Below, in pieces: positions 24,037-32,387 of a stretch of DNA of 64,000 bases. Every line of letters starts with the position of its first letter. Within the stretch, counting starts at the first letter, position 1. The notes under the pieces are model-generated. The model made no database searches. It was not told the DNA's origin and saw nothing but the letters and a program-made list of their open reading frames with translations. The stretch comes from CAYRES01 sp964423425 (lineage in GTDB: Bacteria; Actinomycetota; Thermoleophilia; RBG-16-64-13). The DNA is taken from contig CAYRES010000004.1 of assembly GCA_964423425.1 (NCBI GenBank), positions 159,010-223,009 on the forward strand, written 5' to 3'. A program made the position numbers and the translations under genes.

Positions 24037-25305
24037 CTAGCGCTTCCTCTGGTACATGCAAAAGGTGGGGAGTACTCCCAGGCGGCGTCCTGCTTGGATG
24101 AACGACACCACCGCCCCATCCAGCTCTGTGGTGTAGTGCGCCGCCGACAGTTTGACTCGCAAGAAGGAAGGCCCGGAGCTGTTGCTGTTCGTCTTTGCAC
24201 CGAGGATACTGGTGACGGGCCGGACCACGATGCGGTCAGCCAACAGTGCAGCGGCCATCTTGTGAGCGGAGGCCTCGTCCGGAAGCTCGACTGCAAGAAG
24301 CGGATGGGAGCCTGATCTCACCGAGAAAGCGGCCGTCTCAAGGCGTGTGCGGAAGTAGGCCGCACTTTCAAGGACCTGTGTGCGTGCGGCGTCGCCTCGC
24401 ACAGCGAGGTGGAGATAGTGAGCGGCCGCCGAGAGCGCATCCTGTGTACAGGCCGAAGGGCCGGTAAGAGATGCGGCGTGGAAGCGGACGGCCTCCATGA
24501 CTTCGCGGTCCCCCGCCACAAAGCCCCACTTCGCCGGCCCGAGCGCTCCGCTTGCCGAACCGGTGAGCAGAAACGGGGATTCTCCCGACCCCAGGGAGGC
24601 AGCTGAGCCTCGGCCACCGGGGCCGAGAACGCCCACGCCCTCCGTGTCGTCGAGCAGCAGGAGTGCCTCATGGTGTCGGGCCAGGCCGGCCATCTCAGCG
24701 AGCGGCAGAGGTACGCCGTCGAGGGAGGACACGGCCTCGGTGACAAGTAGGCGAAGCCGCCCCGGGTGGCCGGCGCTGAGAGTGGAGGCCAGGGCCTCGA
24801 GATCTCCCCGTGGTACATGCACCACGTCGGCGGGCGCAAGCTCTGCGGCCGCATGAAGCGGGGCGGGACAGGGGTCGGTCAGAATGACCAAGTCGTCGGG
24901 GGCGAGGAGCGCGGTAAAGAGCACCAGCGCCGCTTCAAAGGGGGAAGGCAGAATAACGGCCTCGTCGGACCGTAGGAATGCAGCGAACTCGCCCTCCAGT
25001 TCCCGAAAGGTCGGGGGATCGCATTCTGGTGGCGCCGGGACGGATGGCCTGGACGGCCCGGCGGATGGTGCACTATGACGGTCGGCCGCGGGTGCAGATG
25101 AGTTGTCGGAGTGCAGGCTCTCGGGCTGCGTGTCCGCTCGTCCGAGGTAGTCGGGGTCGGCCAGGTTGAGAACGGGTGCCCCCATGCTGGAGGATACAGA
25201 CGCATGCGCGCTACCAGGAATGGGGACGGTGAGCGAACAGGCACGCGCTTCCATGTTGCCCGGCCTCTTGAGTCGAGAACGAAGAATGCGGGAAGTCTTC
25301 TGCAT
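24037..25305 (-). CDS. BioF-like fold-type I aminotransferase-family protein, PLP lysine not evident
   Basis: 422 aa; ATG 25305 with CAGGAG 5 bases upstream. From about residue 90 it follows the 8-amino-7-oxononanoate synthase/2-amino-3-ketobutyrate ligase fold: LEGEFAAFLRSDEAVILPSPFEAAL, VTEAVSSLDGVPLPLAEMAGL, then LLLLDDTEGVGVLGPGGRG. Two PLP residues differ. The family DDAH motif reads DDTE (His to Glu). The Schiff-base Lys region (TxxKxxG) reads TGSASGALG, without Lys; the nearest Lys is 5-6 residues further on. The first ~90 residues are low-complexity and unlike the family. It may be an inactive or repurposed homologue. The product and pathway are unknown. Confidence 0.6.
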   Translation of the reverse strand: MQKTSRILRSRLKRPGNMEARACSLTVPIPGSAHASVSSSMGAPVLNLADPDYLGRADTQPESLHSDNSSAPAADRHSAPSAGPSRPSVPAPPECDPPTFRELEGEFAAFLRSDEAVILPSPFEAALVLFTALLAPDDLVILTDPCPAPLHAAAELAPADVVHVPRGDLEALASTLSAGHPGRLRLLVTEAVSSLDGVPLPLAEMAGLARHHEALLLLDDTEGVGVLGPGGRGSAASLGSGESPFLLTGSASGALGPAKWGFVAGDREVMEAVRFHAASLTGPSACTQDALSAAAHYLHLAVRGDAARTQVLESAAYFRTRLETAAFSVRSGSHPLLAVELPDEASAHKMAAALLADRIVVRPVTSILGAKTNSNSSGPSFLRVKLSAAHYTTELDGAVVSFIQAGRRLGVLPTFCMYQRKR

Positions 25306-25460
25306 GCGCTCCTGCGTGCGGCCGCGGACGTAATCAGGTAGTAGGCTACCCAGAATGGTGGGTGGATCGAAACATCAGGCTGACGGTAGGTGTCGCCGGA
25401 AGAGAGCAGAAGATACGCGGAGGACTTCGGGGGGGATAAGGTGCCCCACGGAGTGGCTGA

Positions 25461-25545
<85 letters not shown>

Positions 25546-25567
25546 ACGGCTGCGTAAAGCACGACGG

Positions 25568-25596
25568 AGTATAGAGGCAACCCCCAGCGGAGTCAA
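25568..25596 (-). promoter_or_regulatory. Promoter for tRNA-Leu
   Basis: On the minus strand TTGACT (25596-25591), a 17-base spacer and TATACT (25573-25568) match the housekeeping consensus. It lies 22 bases upstream of the tRNA-Leu 5' end. Confidence 0.7.
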
Positions 25597-25642
25597 CGGC
25601 AGCGAGCTGCGCAGTGGGTGTCCGCGGTGCCGCGCAGACATC

Positions 25643-25688
25643 TTGTTCCAAGCGAACGAATGTTCTATACTGCGTGAACAAATGTTCT
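25643..25688 (+). promoter_or_regulatory. lexA promoter with two LexA boxes
   Basis: The promoter is TTGTTC (25643) - 17 bases - TATACT (25666). Two GAAC-N4-GTTC boxes of the Gram-positive LexA type are at 25654-25665 and 25676-25687. Their centres are 22 bp apart, about two helical turns. One box fills the spacer and the other lies just after the -10, an arrangement fit for tight auto-repression. Confidence 0.82.
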
Positions 25689-25706
25689 GTAGCGGAGGGC
25701 GGTGGA

Positions 25707-26330
25707 GTGGACGACTTGTCCGACAGGCAACGGGCAATACTTGACACGATCATGAATGCTGTGGAGACCCACGGGTACCCGCCCACCGTGCGCGAGATCG
25801 GTGAGGTGGTGGGACTCTCTTCGCCCGCTTCGGTTCACAATCATCTGCGGGCCCTGGAGGAGCGCGGCTACATTCGTCGTGGCGCATCCAAGCGGCGGGC
25901 GCTCGAGGTGCTCGACGGCGTGGGGCACCATGCACCCGGCCGTAGCGAGCAAGGAAGCTCCGAACTGCTCCCGTTGGTGGGCAGGGTGGCTGCCGGAAGG
26001 CCGATTCTTGCCGAGCAGAATGTGGAAGACATGGTCGAAGTGCCGGGCTATCTCGCCCCGACGCCGGACTGCTTTGTGTTGAGGGTGAGAGGTTCTTCCA
26101 TGATGAAGGCCGGCATCATCGACGGCGACCTGGTCGTCGTGAGGCGACAGCAAGACGCCGCAAACGGAGATGTGGTGGTGGCGCTTCTCGACGATGAGGC
26201 CACGGTCAAGCGCTTCTTTCGGGAAGCCGACTTGGTGCGCCTCCAGCCCGAGAACGATGCCATGGAGCCGCTCCTGGTTCGCGATCCACGCATCCTCGGG
26301 AAGGTGGTTGCAGTCATGAGGAGGTTGTAG
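25707..26330 (+). CDS. lexA: LexA repressor (SOS regulator)
   Basis: 207 aa from GTG 25707 with GGAGG 8 bases upstream. The N-terminal winged HTH reads LSDRQRAILDTIMNAVETHG, then SSPASVHNHLRALEERGYI. The self-cleavage site Ala-Gly is in GRVAAGRP. The catalytic Ser is in RVRGSSMMKAG and the Lys in DDEATVKRFF. All elements of RecA-stimulated autoproteolysis are present. Two LexA boxes lie in its own promoter. A small zinc-ribbon gene follows after 2 bases and should be co-induced by DNA damage. Confidence 0.95.
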   Translation: MDDLSDRQRAILDTIMNAVETHGYPPTVREIGEVVGLSSPASVHNHLRALEERGYIRRGASKRRALEVLDGVGHHAPGRSEQGSSELLPLVGRVAAGRPILAEQNVEDMVEVPGYLAPTPDCFVLRVRGSSMMKAGIIDGDLVVVRRQQDAANGDVVVALLDDEATVKRFFREADLVRLQPENDAMEPLLVRDPRILGKVVAVMRRL

Positions 26331-26332
26331 CG

Positions 26333-26590
26333 ATGAGCACAGCGTTGAAAGGGGCCACACTGGATTACTGCCTATCTGCGCCACCGCGCCCGCATGACGA
26401 AGGGCCAAGTCTTGCCGACCTGTTGCTGGAGCTCGAACCCGGTTCAGTGTGTTTCTCGTGCGGGGGCAGGCTCGAGCAGTCGAGGTCGATCGAAGCTGGA
26501 AGCATGGCTGTGAGTTGTGGTCGATGCGGGGCGTCGATAGCACGTCACTCGGGTCGATGCGGTCCACCCGTCTCAGGAAGAGGTGGTTGA
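26333..26590 (+). CDS. Small zinc-ribbon protein downstream of lexA
   Basis: 85 aa, function not recognised. The ATG is 2 bases after the lexA stop, and a strong GAGGAGG lies inside the lexA end, 7 bases upstream, so translation is well supported. The C-terminal half has two CXXC knuckles (CFSCGG and CGRCGA), as in a zinc ribbon. The N-terminal ~35 residues show no known motif. Co-transcription with lexA implies SOS control. The tRNA-Asn promoter overlaps its last codons. Confidence 0.6.
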   Translation: MSTALKGATLDYCLSAPPRPHDEGPSLADLLLELEPGSVCFSCGGRLEQSRSIEAGSMAVSCGRCGASIARHSGRCGPPVSGRGG

Positions 26591-26614
26591 AACGGTCGCG
26601 CCATCAGATATACT
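26587..26614 (+). promoter_or_regulatory. Promoter for tRNA-Asn
   Basis: TTGAAA (26587) - 16 bases - TATACT (26609). Predicted transcription starts about 10 bases before the tRNA-Asn gene. Confidence 0.65.
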
Positions 26615-26631
26615 TCACGGCGCTGTGACCA

Positions 26632-26703
26632 TCCTCGGTAGCTCAATGGCAGAGCACCTGGCTGTTAACCAGGGTGTTGCAGGTTCGAGTCCTGCCCGAG
26701 GAG
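26632..26703 (+). tRNA. tRNA-Asn (anticodon GTT)
   Basis: 72 nt. The acceptor TCCTCGG pairs with CCGAGGA, and the discriminator is G. The anticodon loop CTGTTAA gives GTT, and the T-arm contains GGTTCGAGTCC. CCA is not encoded. Confidence 0.96.
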
Positions 26704-26740
26704 CTGTATACCGAACTGCTACACGCACCTGTTGAGGTCT

Positions 26741-26781
26741 GGGGCCAAGCTCCGGCGGGTTTCCCGCCGGAGCTTGGCCCC
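26741..26781 (+). terminator. Terminator-like hairpin after tRNA-Asn
   Basis: A 19-bp perfect stem (26741-26759 with 26763-26781) with a TTT loop. It is very GC-rich. The tail is only mildly T-rich. Confidence 0.6.
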
Positions 26782-26986
26782 CTCTGGGTGATCCTCTTAC
26801 TCCCGAACGGCCCAGCGGTCTCCGTCGCGTTGCGGTTCAGCGGGCGCGGTTGCGCGTGCTCCGTGGTACCATGGCGCGCAGTAAGGGAGCCCCGGCGGCA
26901 GTGTTGCCCGGTCAGGTGCGGTGGTTCACTGCGCGGCCGCGAGGAGCTCCCGGCCACACATCCGCGCGAGAGCTAGGCGTTCCACC

Positions 26987-29908
26987 ATGTCCGAAGAGAA
27001 AGACGGGGGGAAGAAACCCCTCCCACGTCCGGCCCGACGTGAAGGGGATACCGGGTTCCACGAATGGCACGTTCTTCCCGTAGATGAGGTGGCACGGCGC
27101 CTAGAGGTTGACCTCGACACGGGTCTTTCCTCGGAGCAGGCTTCCTCGCGCCTGGAGGCATCGGGCCCCAACGAACTGAGAGGCGGGGGTCTCAGCACTC
27201 CGGGGTTCATCCTACGCCGTCAGGTCACCTCCCTCATGGTGGTCATCCTCGCCCTCGCCGCCGCTATCTCCGCTATTCTCGGTGATTACATCGACTCGAT
27301 TGCCATCGCTGCCATCTTGGTGCTGAATATCGCGCTAGGTTTCCGCCAGGAGTATAGGGCCGAGCAGGCGATGGCCGCACTTCGCCGTCTCGCCGTTCCA
27401 CACGTCCGAGTGCTGCGTGAGCACGCGCAGATGGAGATATCGGCTGCAGATATGGTTGCCGGTGACGTCGTGTTCGTGGAAGCAGGTAATCTGGTGCCGG
27501 CGGACTGCAGAGTCGTCGAAGCGACTCACCTGCGTATCGACGAATCCGCTCTGACCGGAGAATCCGTACCGGAGGACAAGGCGGCAGACACTCTCGACGA
27601 TCCAGGGACGCCGCTGGCCGACCGCACCAACATGCTGTACATGGGCACTCTGGTCACTCATGGCCGGGGCCGGGCGTTGGTGGTGGGTACGGGCATGCAG
27701 ACCGAGCTTGGTGGTATCGCGGAGCTACTGCAGGGAGTACGGGACGAAGATACACCACTGCAACGCCGTCTCAATCAGCTGGGCCGGTGGCTGGCGGCCG
27801 CGGCGCTCGTGTTGGTGGCCATCGTCTTCGTGGTGGGGTTGGTGAGGGGCGAGGATCTGCGCCTGATGTTCCTCACTGCGGTGAGTCTGGCTGTCGCAGC
27901 GGTTCCCGAAGGACTGCCGGCGGTAGTCACCATCACCTTGTCGTTGGGGGCGCAACGCATGCTCAAGAGGCGCGCGCTCATTCGCAGTCTCCCGGCGGTC
28001 GAGACGCTGGGGTCGGTGACCACCATCTGCTCCGACAAGACCGGAACTCTCACTGCGAATGAGATGACGGTGGCGGTGATGCAGGTCGCCGGACGCCGAC
28101 TCGACTTCGAGGAGGGGCAGACCGATGTCGACTGGCAGGGCGTGCTGGTGCCGGGGCGGCCTGCCGACGAGCCGGGTAAGGCCATGGCGTTGCTCTTGTC
28201 GGCGGGAGCTCTGTGTAACGATGCGGTGCTACAGGTGGAAGCGGAGCCCTCGCGAGAGGTGGGCCGGTTGTCTGCCGTGGGCGATCCCACTGAAGGTGCG
28301 TTGGTCGTGGCCGCCACTCTGGCCGGCACCGGGAAGGAGGAACTCGATCATCGTCTCACCCGCGTGGCCGAACTGCCCTTCGATTCCACACGCAAGCGGA
28401 TGACGACCGTACACGAGGTGCCGCTCGACGCCTCTGGACTGCCCCCGGCTCTGGCCGAGGGTTTGGAAGTGATGCTCTCTGTCGCTTATGGAGGCGCAGA
28501 GACGGAGTCCGGACGTGACCCCTCGGCAGATGGTTGTCCCTTAGCACCCGACCATGGTGCCGGCCGCTACGTGGCCTTTGTGAAGGGGGCGGTGGACGGA
28601 CTGGTGGAGAAGTCCACCTTGGTGTGGGGAAGCAGTGGGCCGGAACCCTTGAACGACGAGTGGCGTGAGCGAGTGCTCGCTGCCAACGACGGTCTGGCCG
28701 AGGAAGGTATGCGCGTGCTCGGAGCCGCCGCCCGTGGTCTCGCCTTCGTTCCGGAGGGACTCGAGTCTGCGGAGACAATCGAGAACGACTTGGTGTTCTT
28801 GGGGCTGTTCGGCATGATCGATCCGGCGCGTCCGGAAGCGGCGGAGGCGGTGGCCACCTGCAGGAGTGCCGGCATCCGTCCGGTGATGATCACCGGCGAC
28901 CACCCCTTGACGGCTCTGGCCATAGCCCGCACTCTCGGTATCGAGTCCGAGGTGGTCGTCACGGGCAGGGAACTGAGCGAAGCCCCGGACGATGAGCTGG
29001 CGGAGCTTGTAGACAGGGTGAGCGTCTACGCGCGGGTCGCTCCCGAGCAGAAGCTCAACATCGTCCAGGCCCTCCAGGAATCGGGTGAAGTGGTGGCCAT
29101 GACCGGTGACGGTGTAAACGATGCACCAGCGCTGCGCAAGGCCGACATCGGGGTGGCCATGGGCATCACCGGCACCGATGTGTCGAAGGAGGCCTCGGAC
29201 ATGGTGCTGCTTGACGACAACTTCGCGACTATAGTGGCTGCCGTCAAACAAGGCCGGGTCATCTTCGACAACATCAAGAAGTTCATCCGTTACATCCTGT
29301 CCAGTAACACCGGTGAACTGGCCGTCATGCTGGCCGCGCCGTTCCTGGGAATGCCGCTTCCCCTGCTGCCGCTGCAGATCCTGTGGATCAATCTCGTCAC
29401 CGACGGGCTGCCCGCTCTCGCTCTGAGTGTAGAGCCGGAAGAGAAGGACGTCATGGAGCGTCCACCTCAGGCGCCTTCGCGCGGTATTTTCGCCGAGCGT
29501 GTGGGCGCCCACGTACTGCTCGCCGGTCTTCTCATGGCGGTGGTTGCCCTCGGTCTCGGCTACTGGTATTGGCGAAGTGGCAGTGAGGCATGGCAGACCA
29601 TGATCTTCACGAACATCACCCTGGCTCAGCTGGGTCTGGCCCTCGCCGTACGTTCTCCCCACGAGCTGCTCGTGTCACGGGGACTCTTCGGGAATCCGGC
29701 GCTCATGGGGTCGTTGGCGGCCACGTTCGTGCTGCAGATGGCAGTGGTGTATCTGCCTTTCATGCAGAGCATATTCAGGACCGTGCCTCTCAGTGCACCC
29801 GACCTCTTCATCTGTGTCGCCTTCAGTAGCATAGTCTTCTTCGGAGTGGAGTTCGGAAAGCTCTTTGCTGGAGGAAAGGGGGCCCGTGAAAGGGGAAGCC
29901 GGAGCTGA
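26987..29908 (+). CDS. P2A-type (Ca2+-type) cation-transporting P-ATPase
   Basis: 973 aa from ATG 26987; an in-frame GTG at 26921 is less likely. Domains: an N-terminal cation-ATPase domain (VARRLEVDLDTGLSSEQA), an actuator with ALTGESVP, and the phosphorylation site CSDKTGTLT. The hinge is TGDGVNDAPALRKADIGVAMG. Ca2+-site residues resemble SERCA: M4 PEGLP, M5 SSNTGE (Asn and Glu) and M6 ILWINLVTDG (Asn-Thr-Asp). This favours Ca2+ over Mg2+, though Mn2+ or other substrates cannot be excluded. About ten membrane helices are visible. It probably exports Ca2+ from the cytosol. manC overlaps its 3' end. Confidence 0.88.
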   Translation: MSEEKDGGKKPLPRPARREGDTGFHEWHVLPVDEVARRLEVDLDTGLSSEQASSRLEASGPNELRGGGLSTPGFILRRQVTSLMVVILALAAAISAILGDYIDSIAIAAILVLNIALGFRQEYRAEQAMAALRRLAVPHVRVLREHAQMEISAADMVAGDVVFVEAGNLVPADCRVVEATHLRIDESALTGESVPEDKAADTLDDPGTPLADRTNMLYMGTLVTHGRGRALVVGTGMQTELGGIAELLQGVRDEDTPLQRRLNQLGRWLAAAALVLVAIVFVVGLVRGEDLRLMFLTAVSLAVAAVPEGLPAVVTITLSLGAQRMLKRRALIRSLPAVETLGSVTTICSDKTGTLTANEMTVAVMQVAGRRLDFEEGQTDVDWQGVLVPGRPADEPGKAMALLLSAGALCNDAVLQVEAEPSREVGRLSAVGDPTEGALVVAATLAGTGKEELDHRLTRVAELPFDSTRKRMTTVHEVPLDASGLPPALAEGLEVMLSVAYGGAETESGRDPSADGCPLAPDHGAGRYVAFVKGAVDGLVEKSTLVWGSSGPEPLNDEWRERVLAANDGLAEEGMRVLGAAARGLAFVPEGLESAETIENDLVFLGLFGMIDPARPEAAEAVATCRSAGIRPVMITGDHPLTALAIARTLGIESEVVVTGRELSEAPDDELAELVDRVSVYARVAPEQKLNIVQALQESGEVVAMTGDGVNDAPALRKADIGVAMGITGTDVSKEASDMVLLDDNFATIVAAVKQGRVIFDNIKKFIRYILSSNTGELAVMLAAPFLGMPLPLLPLQILWINLVTDGLPALALSVEPEEKDVMERPPQAPSRGIFAERVGAHVLLAGLLMAVVALGLGYWYWRSGSEAWQTMIFTNITLAQLGLALAVRSPHELLVSRGLFGNPALMGSLAATFVLQMAVVYLPFMQSIFRTVPLSAPDLFICVAFSSIVFFGVEFGKLFAGGKGARERGSRS

Positions 29909-30989
29909 GGTGGTTGTCGCGATCATGGCCGGAGGTGCGGGTACGCGCTTCTGGCCGCTCAGTACGGAAGAGAAGCCCAAGCAGTTCCAGCGTCTCTTGG
30001 GCAACCGGAGCCTACTCGAAGAGAGTTACCTGAGGGCGAGGGCTCTGGCCCCGGCCGAGCGGATCATGGTGCTCACCGCCGAGACATATCTCCCGCTTGT
30101 GCGGGAACAACTACCCGAGCTTTCGGCCGAGAACGTGGTTGGTGAGCCAATGCGAAGGGATACTGCGGCTGCGGTTGCCTTGTCGGCACTCCTGTGCGAC
30201 ACACGTTTCGGTGACTGCGTGATGGTGATTCTCACGGCCGACCACTTCATCGAACCGCTGGACAAGTTCGTCGGTGCGGTCCGGTCCGCGGTCCGAGCGG
30301 CTGCAGAGAGCGAGACCTTATACACCTTCGGTGTCCTTCCCACCTATCCGGCCGTCTGCTACGGCTACCTGCGTCGCGGCACGGCGCGGACTGATGAAGA
30401 GGGTGTCGAGCATTGTCGCGTGGAGTCGTTTCGGGAGAAGCCTGACCTGGAAACCGCCTCGGGCTACTTCGAGTCCGGCTGCTACTGTTGGAACAGCGGT
30501 ATGTTCGTGTGGAGGGTCTCGCGCATCCTGGAGGAGTTCGCGACCCATCTGCCCGGGCATTTGCATCTTCTGCGGCCGGCCGTGGAGCCGAGTGGGCTGC
30601 TGAACTATCAGCGGCTGCGACAGGCGTTCAGTGCACTGCCCGCCGTGTCCGTCGACTTCGGCATCTTGGAGAAGGCGGCCGATGTACGCATGGTGGCGGC
30701 ACCCTTTGCCTGGAGTGATGTGGGAGGGTGGGAGGCGTTGGCCGGTTTCCTGGAGGAGGACGGTAGTGGGAATCGGTACCGGGGGCGGCTGGCCGCCCTT
30801 GAGGCGAGGGGCAATGTGGTATATGTGGAGAACCCGGAGGAGATTGTGGCCCTGGTGGGTATAGACGACGTGATAGTGGTTCGCGCCGGCGGGCGCACTC
30901 TCGTGGCTGCGCGCGAGCGCGCCGACGATATCAAGCGCCTTGTCGCACAGCTGAGACATGCGGAGCAAGGGGAGGAGGGCTCCACGTGA
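29886..30989 (+). CDS. manC: Mannose-1-phosphate guanylyltransferase
   Basis: 367 aa from GTG 29886; a TTG at 29865 is an alternative. It makes GDP-mannose from Man-1-P and GTP. Motifs: the nucleotidyl-transfer loop MAGGAGTRFWPLS, KPKQFQRLLG, VILTADHFI, ESFREKPD and YCWNSGMFVW, with a C-terminal FAWSDVGGWEAL. The length fits the single-domain GMP type, without the isomerase domain. It overlaps the ATPase gene by 23 bases and the manB start by 4, which makes a manC-manB operon for cell-surface mannosylation or polysaccharide. Confidence 0.9.
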   Translation: MKGEAGAEVVVAIMAGGAGTRFWPLSTEEKPKQFQRLLGNRSLLEESYLRARALAPAERIMVLTAETYLPLVREQLPELSAENVVGEPMRRDTAAAVALSALLCDTRFGDCVMVILTADHFIEPLDKFVGAVRSAVRAAAESETLYTFGVLPTYPAVCYGYLRRGTARTDEEGVEHCRVESFREKPDLETASGYFESGCYCWNSGMFVWRVSRILEEFATHLPGHLHLLRPAVEPSGLLNYQRLRQAFSALPAVSVDFGILEKAADVRMVAAPFAWSDVGGWEALAGFLEEDGSGNRYRGRLAALEARGNVVYVENPEEIVALVGIDDVIVVRAGGRTLVAARERADDIKRLVAQLRHAEQGEEGST

Positions 30990-32380
30990 ACGCCTCGTCA
31001 TTCGACCCGAGCATCTTCAAAGCGTATGACATCAGGGGCCGTGTTCCCGAGGAGCTCGATGAGGCGACGGCCCGCCTCATCGGGGGGGCGGTGGCCCACC
31101 TCATCCGGCCGAAAGTGGTGATAGTGGGGCGCGACATGCGCCTCACCGGTGAATCGCTGGCGTCCGCCCTCACGCAAGGCTTGTGCGAGAGTGGAGTGGA
31201 CGTGGTCGACATCGGCATGGTCGGCACCGAGGAGGTGTACTTCGCCACCTTCTCTCTCGAGGCGGACGGCGGTGTGATGGTGACGGCGAGCCACAATCCG
31301 GCCGACTACAACGGCATGAAGGTGGTGCGCGAGAAGGCCATTCCTGTGAGCGGCGACACCGGGCTCATGGCGATGCGCGACTGGGTGGGCGAAGCCGCCG
31401 TCGGCCGGGGTCCACTTGCGGGCTCGTGTGTGAGTTCGGTCCCAGGCCGGGTGTCTCGGTGCGACATCAGTGAGGCTTACGTGGAGCACGTTCTCTCCTA
31501 TGCCGACCTGGGCAAGCTCAAGCCCCTACGCATCGTCGTGAACGGAGGCAACGGCATGGCCGGCCCGGTTGTCGAGAGGATCGCGAGCCGTCTCCCCTTC
31601 GACGTCATTGTGCTTCAGGGTGAACCGGACGGCACCTTCCCGAACGGCGTACCCAATCCCTTGCTGCCGGAGCGCAGGCGCGCCACGTCGGAGGCCGTAC
31701 GCGATCATGAAGCCGATCTCGGAGTGGCTTTTGACGGTGATTTCGACCGTTGCTTCTTCTTCGATGAGACGGGCGCATTCGTGGAGGGCTACTACCTGGT
31801 GGGCCTCCTGGCGCAGCAGGCGCTCCTCTCGTCTCCCGGCGGTGCCATCGTTCACGATCCCAGACTCGTGTGGAACACGATCGAGCTGGTGGTCGAGGCG
31901 GGCGGCCGGCCGGTCATGAACAAGAGCGGGCATGCCTTCATCAAAGAGCGGATGCGCCGTGAGGATGCCGTGTATGGGGGAGAGATGTCGGCGCACCACT
32001 ACTTCCGGCGTTTCTCCTACTGCGACAGCGGCATGATTCCTTGGTTGATGGTCGCTGAACTGATGTGTACCTCCGGGCGCTCCTTGTCGAGCCTCGTGGG
32101 GGAGCGGCTCGCGCGCTACCCGGTGAGTGGGGAGGTGAACCTCGAACTGGGGCAGCCCGAGGCGGCGCTGGCTGCATTGCGGCGTGACTACGGCCGGGAG
32201 GCCTCGTCGGTGGATGACACCGATGGTGTGAGCCTCGACTTCGGTTCCTGGCGGGTCAACGTGCGCGCCTCGAACACGGAGCCGGTCGTACGGGTCAATC
32301 TGGAGTCCCGCGGCGACCGGGCGCTTCTCGACGCCAAGACACAGAAGGTGCTCGATTTCCTGCGGACGGCGGGAGCCTGA
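30986..32380 (+). CDS. manB: Phosphomannomutase/phosphoglucomutase
   Basis: 464 aa, GTG start overlapping the manC stop (GTGA) with GGGGAGGAGG upstream. The alpha-D-phosphohexomutase features are FKAYDIRGRVPEEL at the N-terminus, the phosphoserine loop VTASHNPADYNGMK, the Mg2+ loop AFDGDFDRCFFFD, the sugar-binding GGEMSAHHYFR and the phosphate-binding RASNTEPVVRVN. It converts Man-6-P to Man-1-P for ManC. The pairing suggests the mannose role, though these enzymes often accept glucose phosphates too. Confidence 0.92.
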   Translation: MNASSFDPSIFKAYDIRGRVPEELDEATARLIGGAVAHLIRPKVVIVGRDMRLTGESLASALTQGLCESGVDVVDIGMVGTEEVYFATFSLEADGGVMVTASHNPADYNGMKVVREKAIPVSGDTGLMAMRDWVGEAAVGRGPLAGSCVSSVPGRVSRCDISEAYVEHVLSYADLGKLKPLRIVVNGGNGMAGPVVERIASRLPFDVIVLQGEPDGTFPNGVPNPLLPERRRATSEAVRDHEADLGVAFDGDFDRCFFFDETGAFVEGYYLVGLLAQQALLSSPGGAIVHDPRLVWNTIELVVEAGGRPVMNKSGHAFIKERMRREDAVYGGEMSAHHYFRRFSYCDSGMIPWLMVAELMCTSGRSLSSLVGERLARYPVSGEVNLELGQPEAALAALRRDYGREASSVDDTDGVSLDFGSWRVNVRASNTEPVVRVNLESRGDRALLDAKTQKVLDFLRTAGA

Positions 32381-32387
32381 GTTTCTG

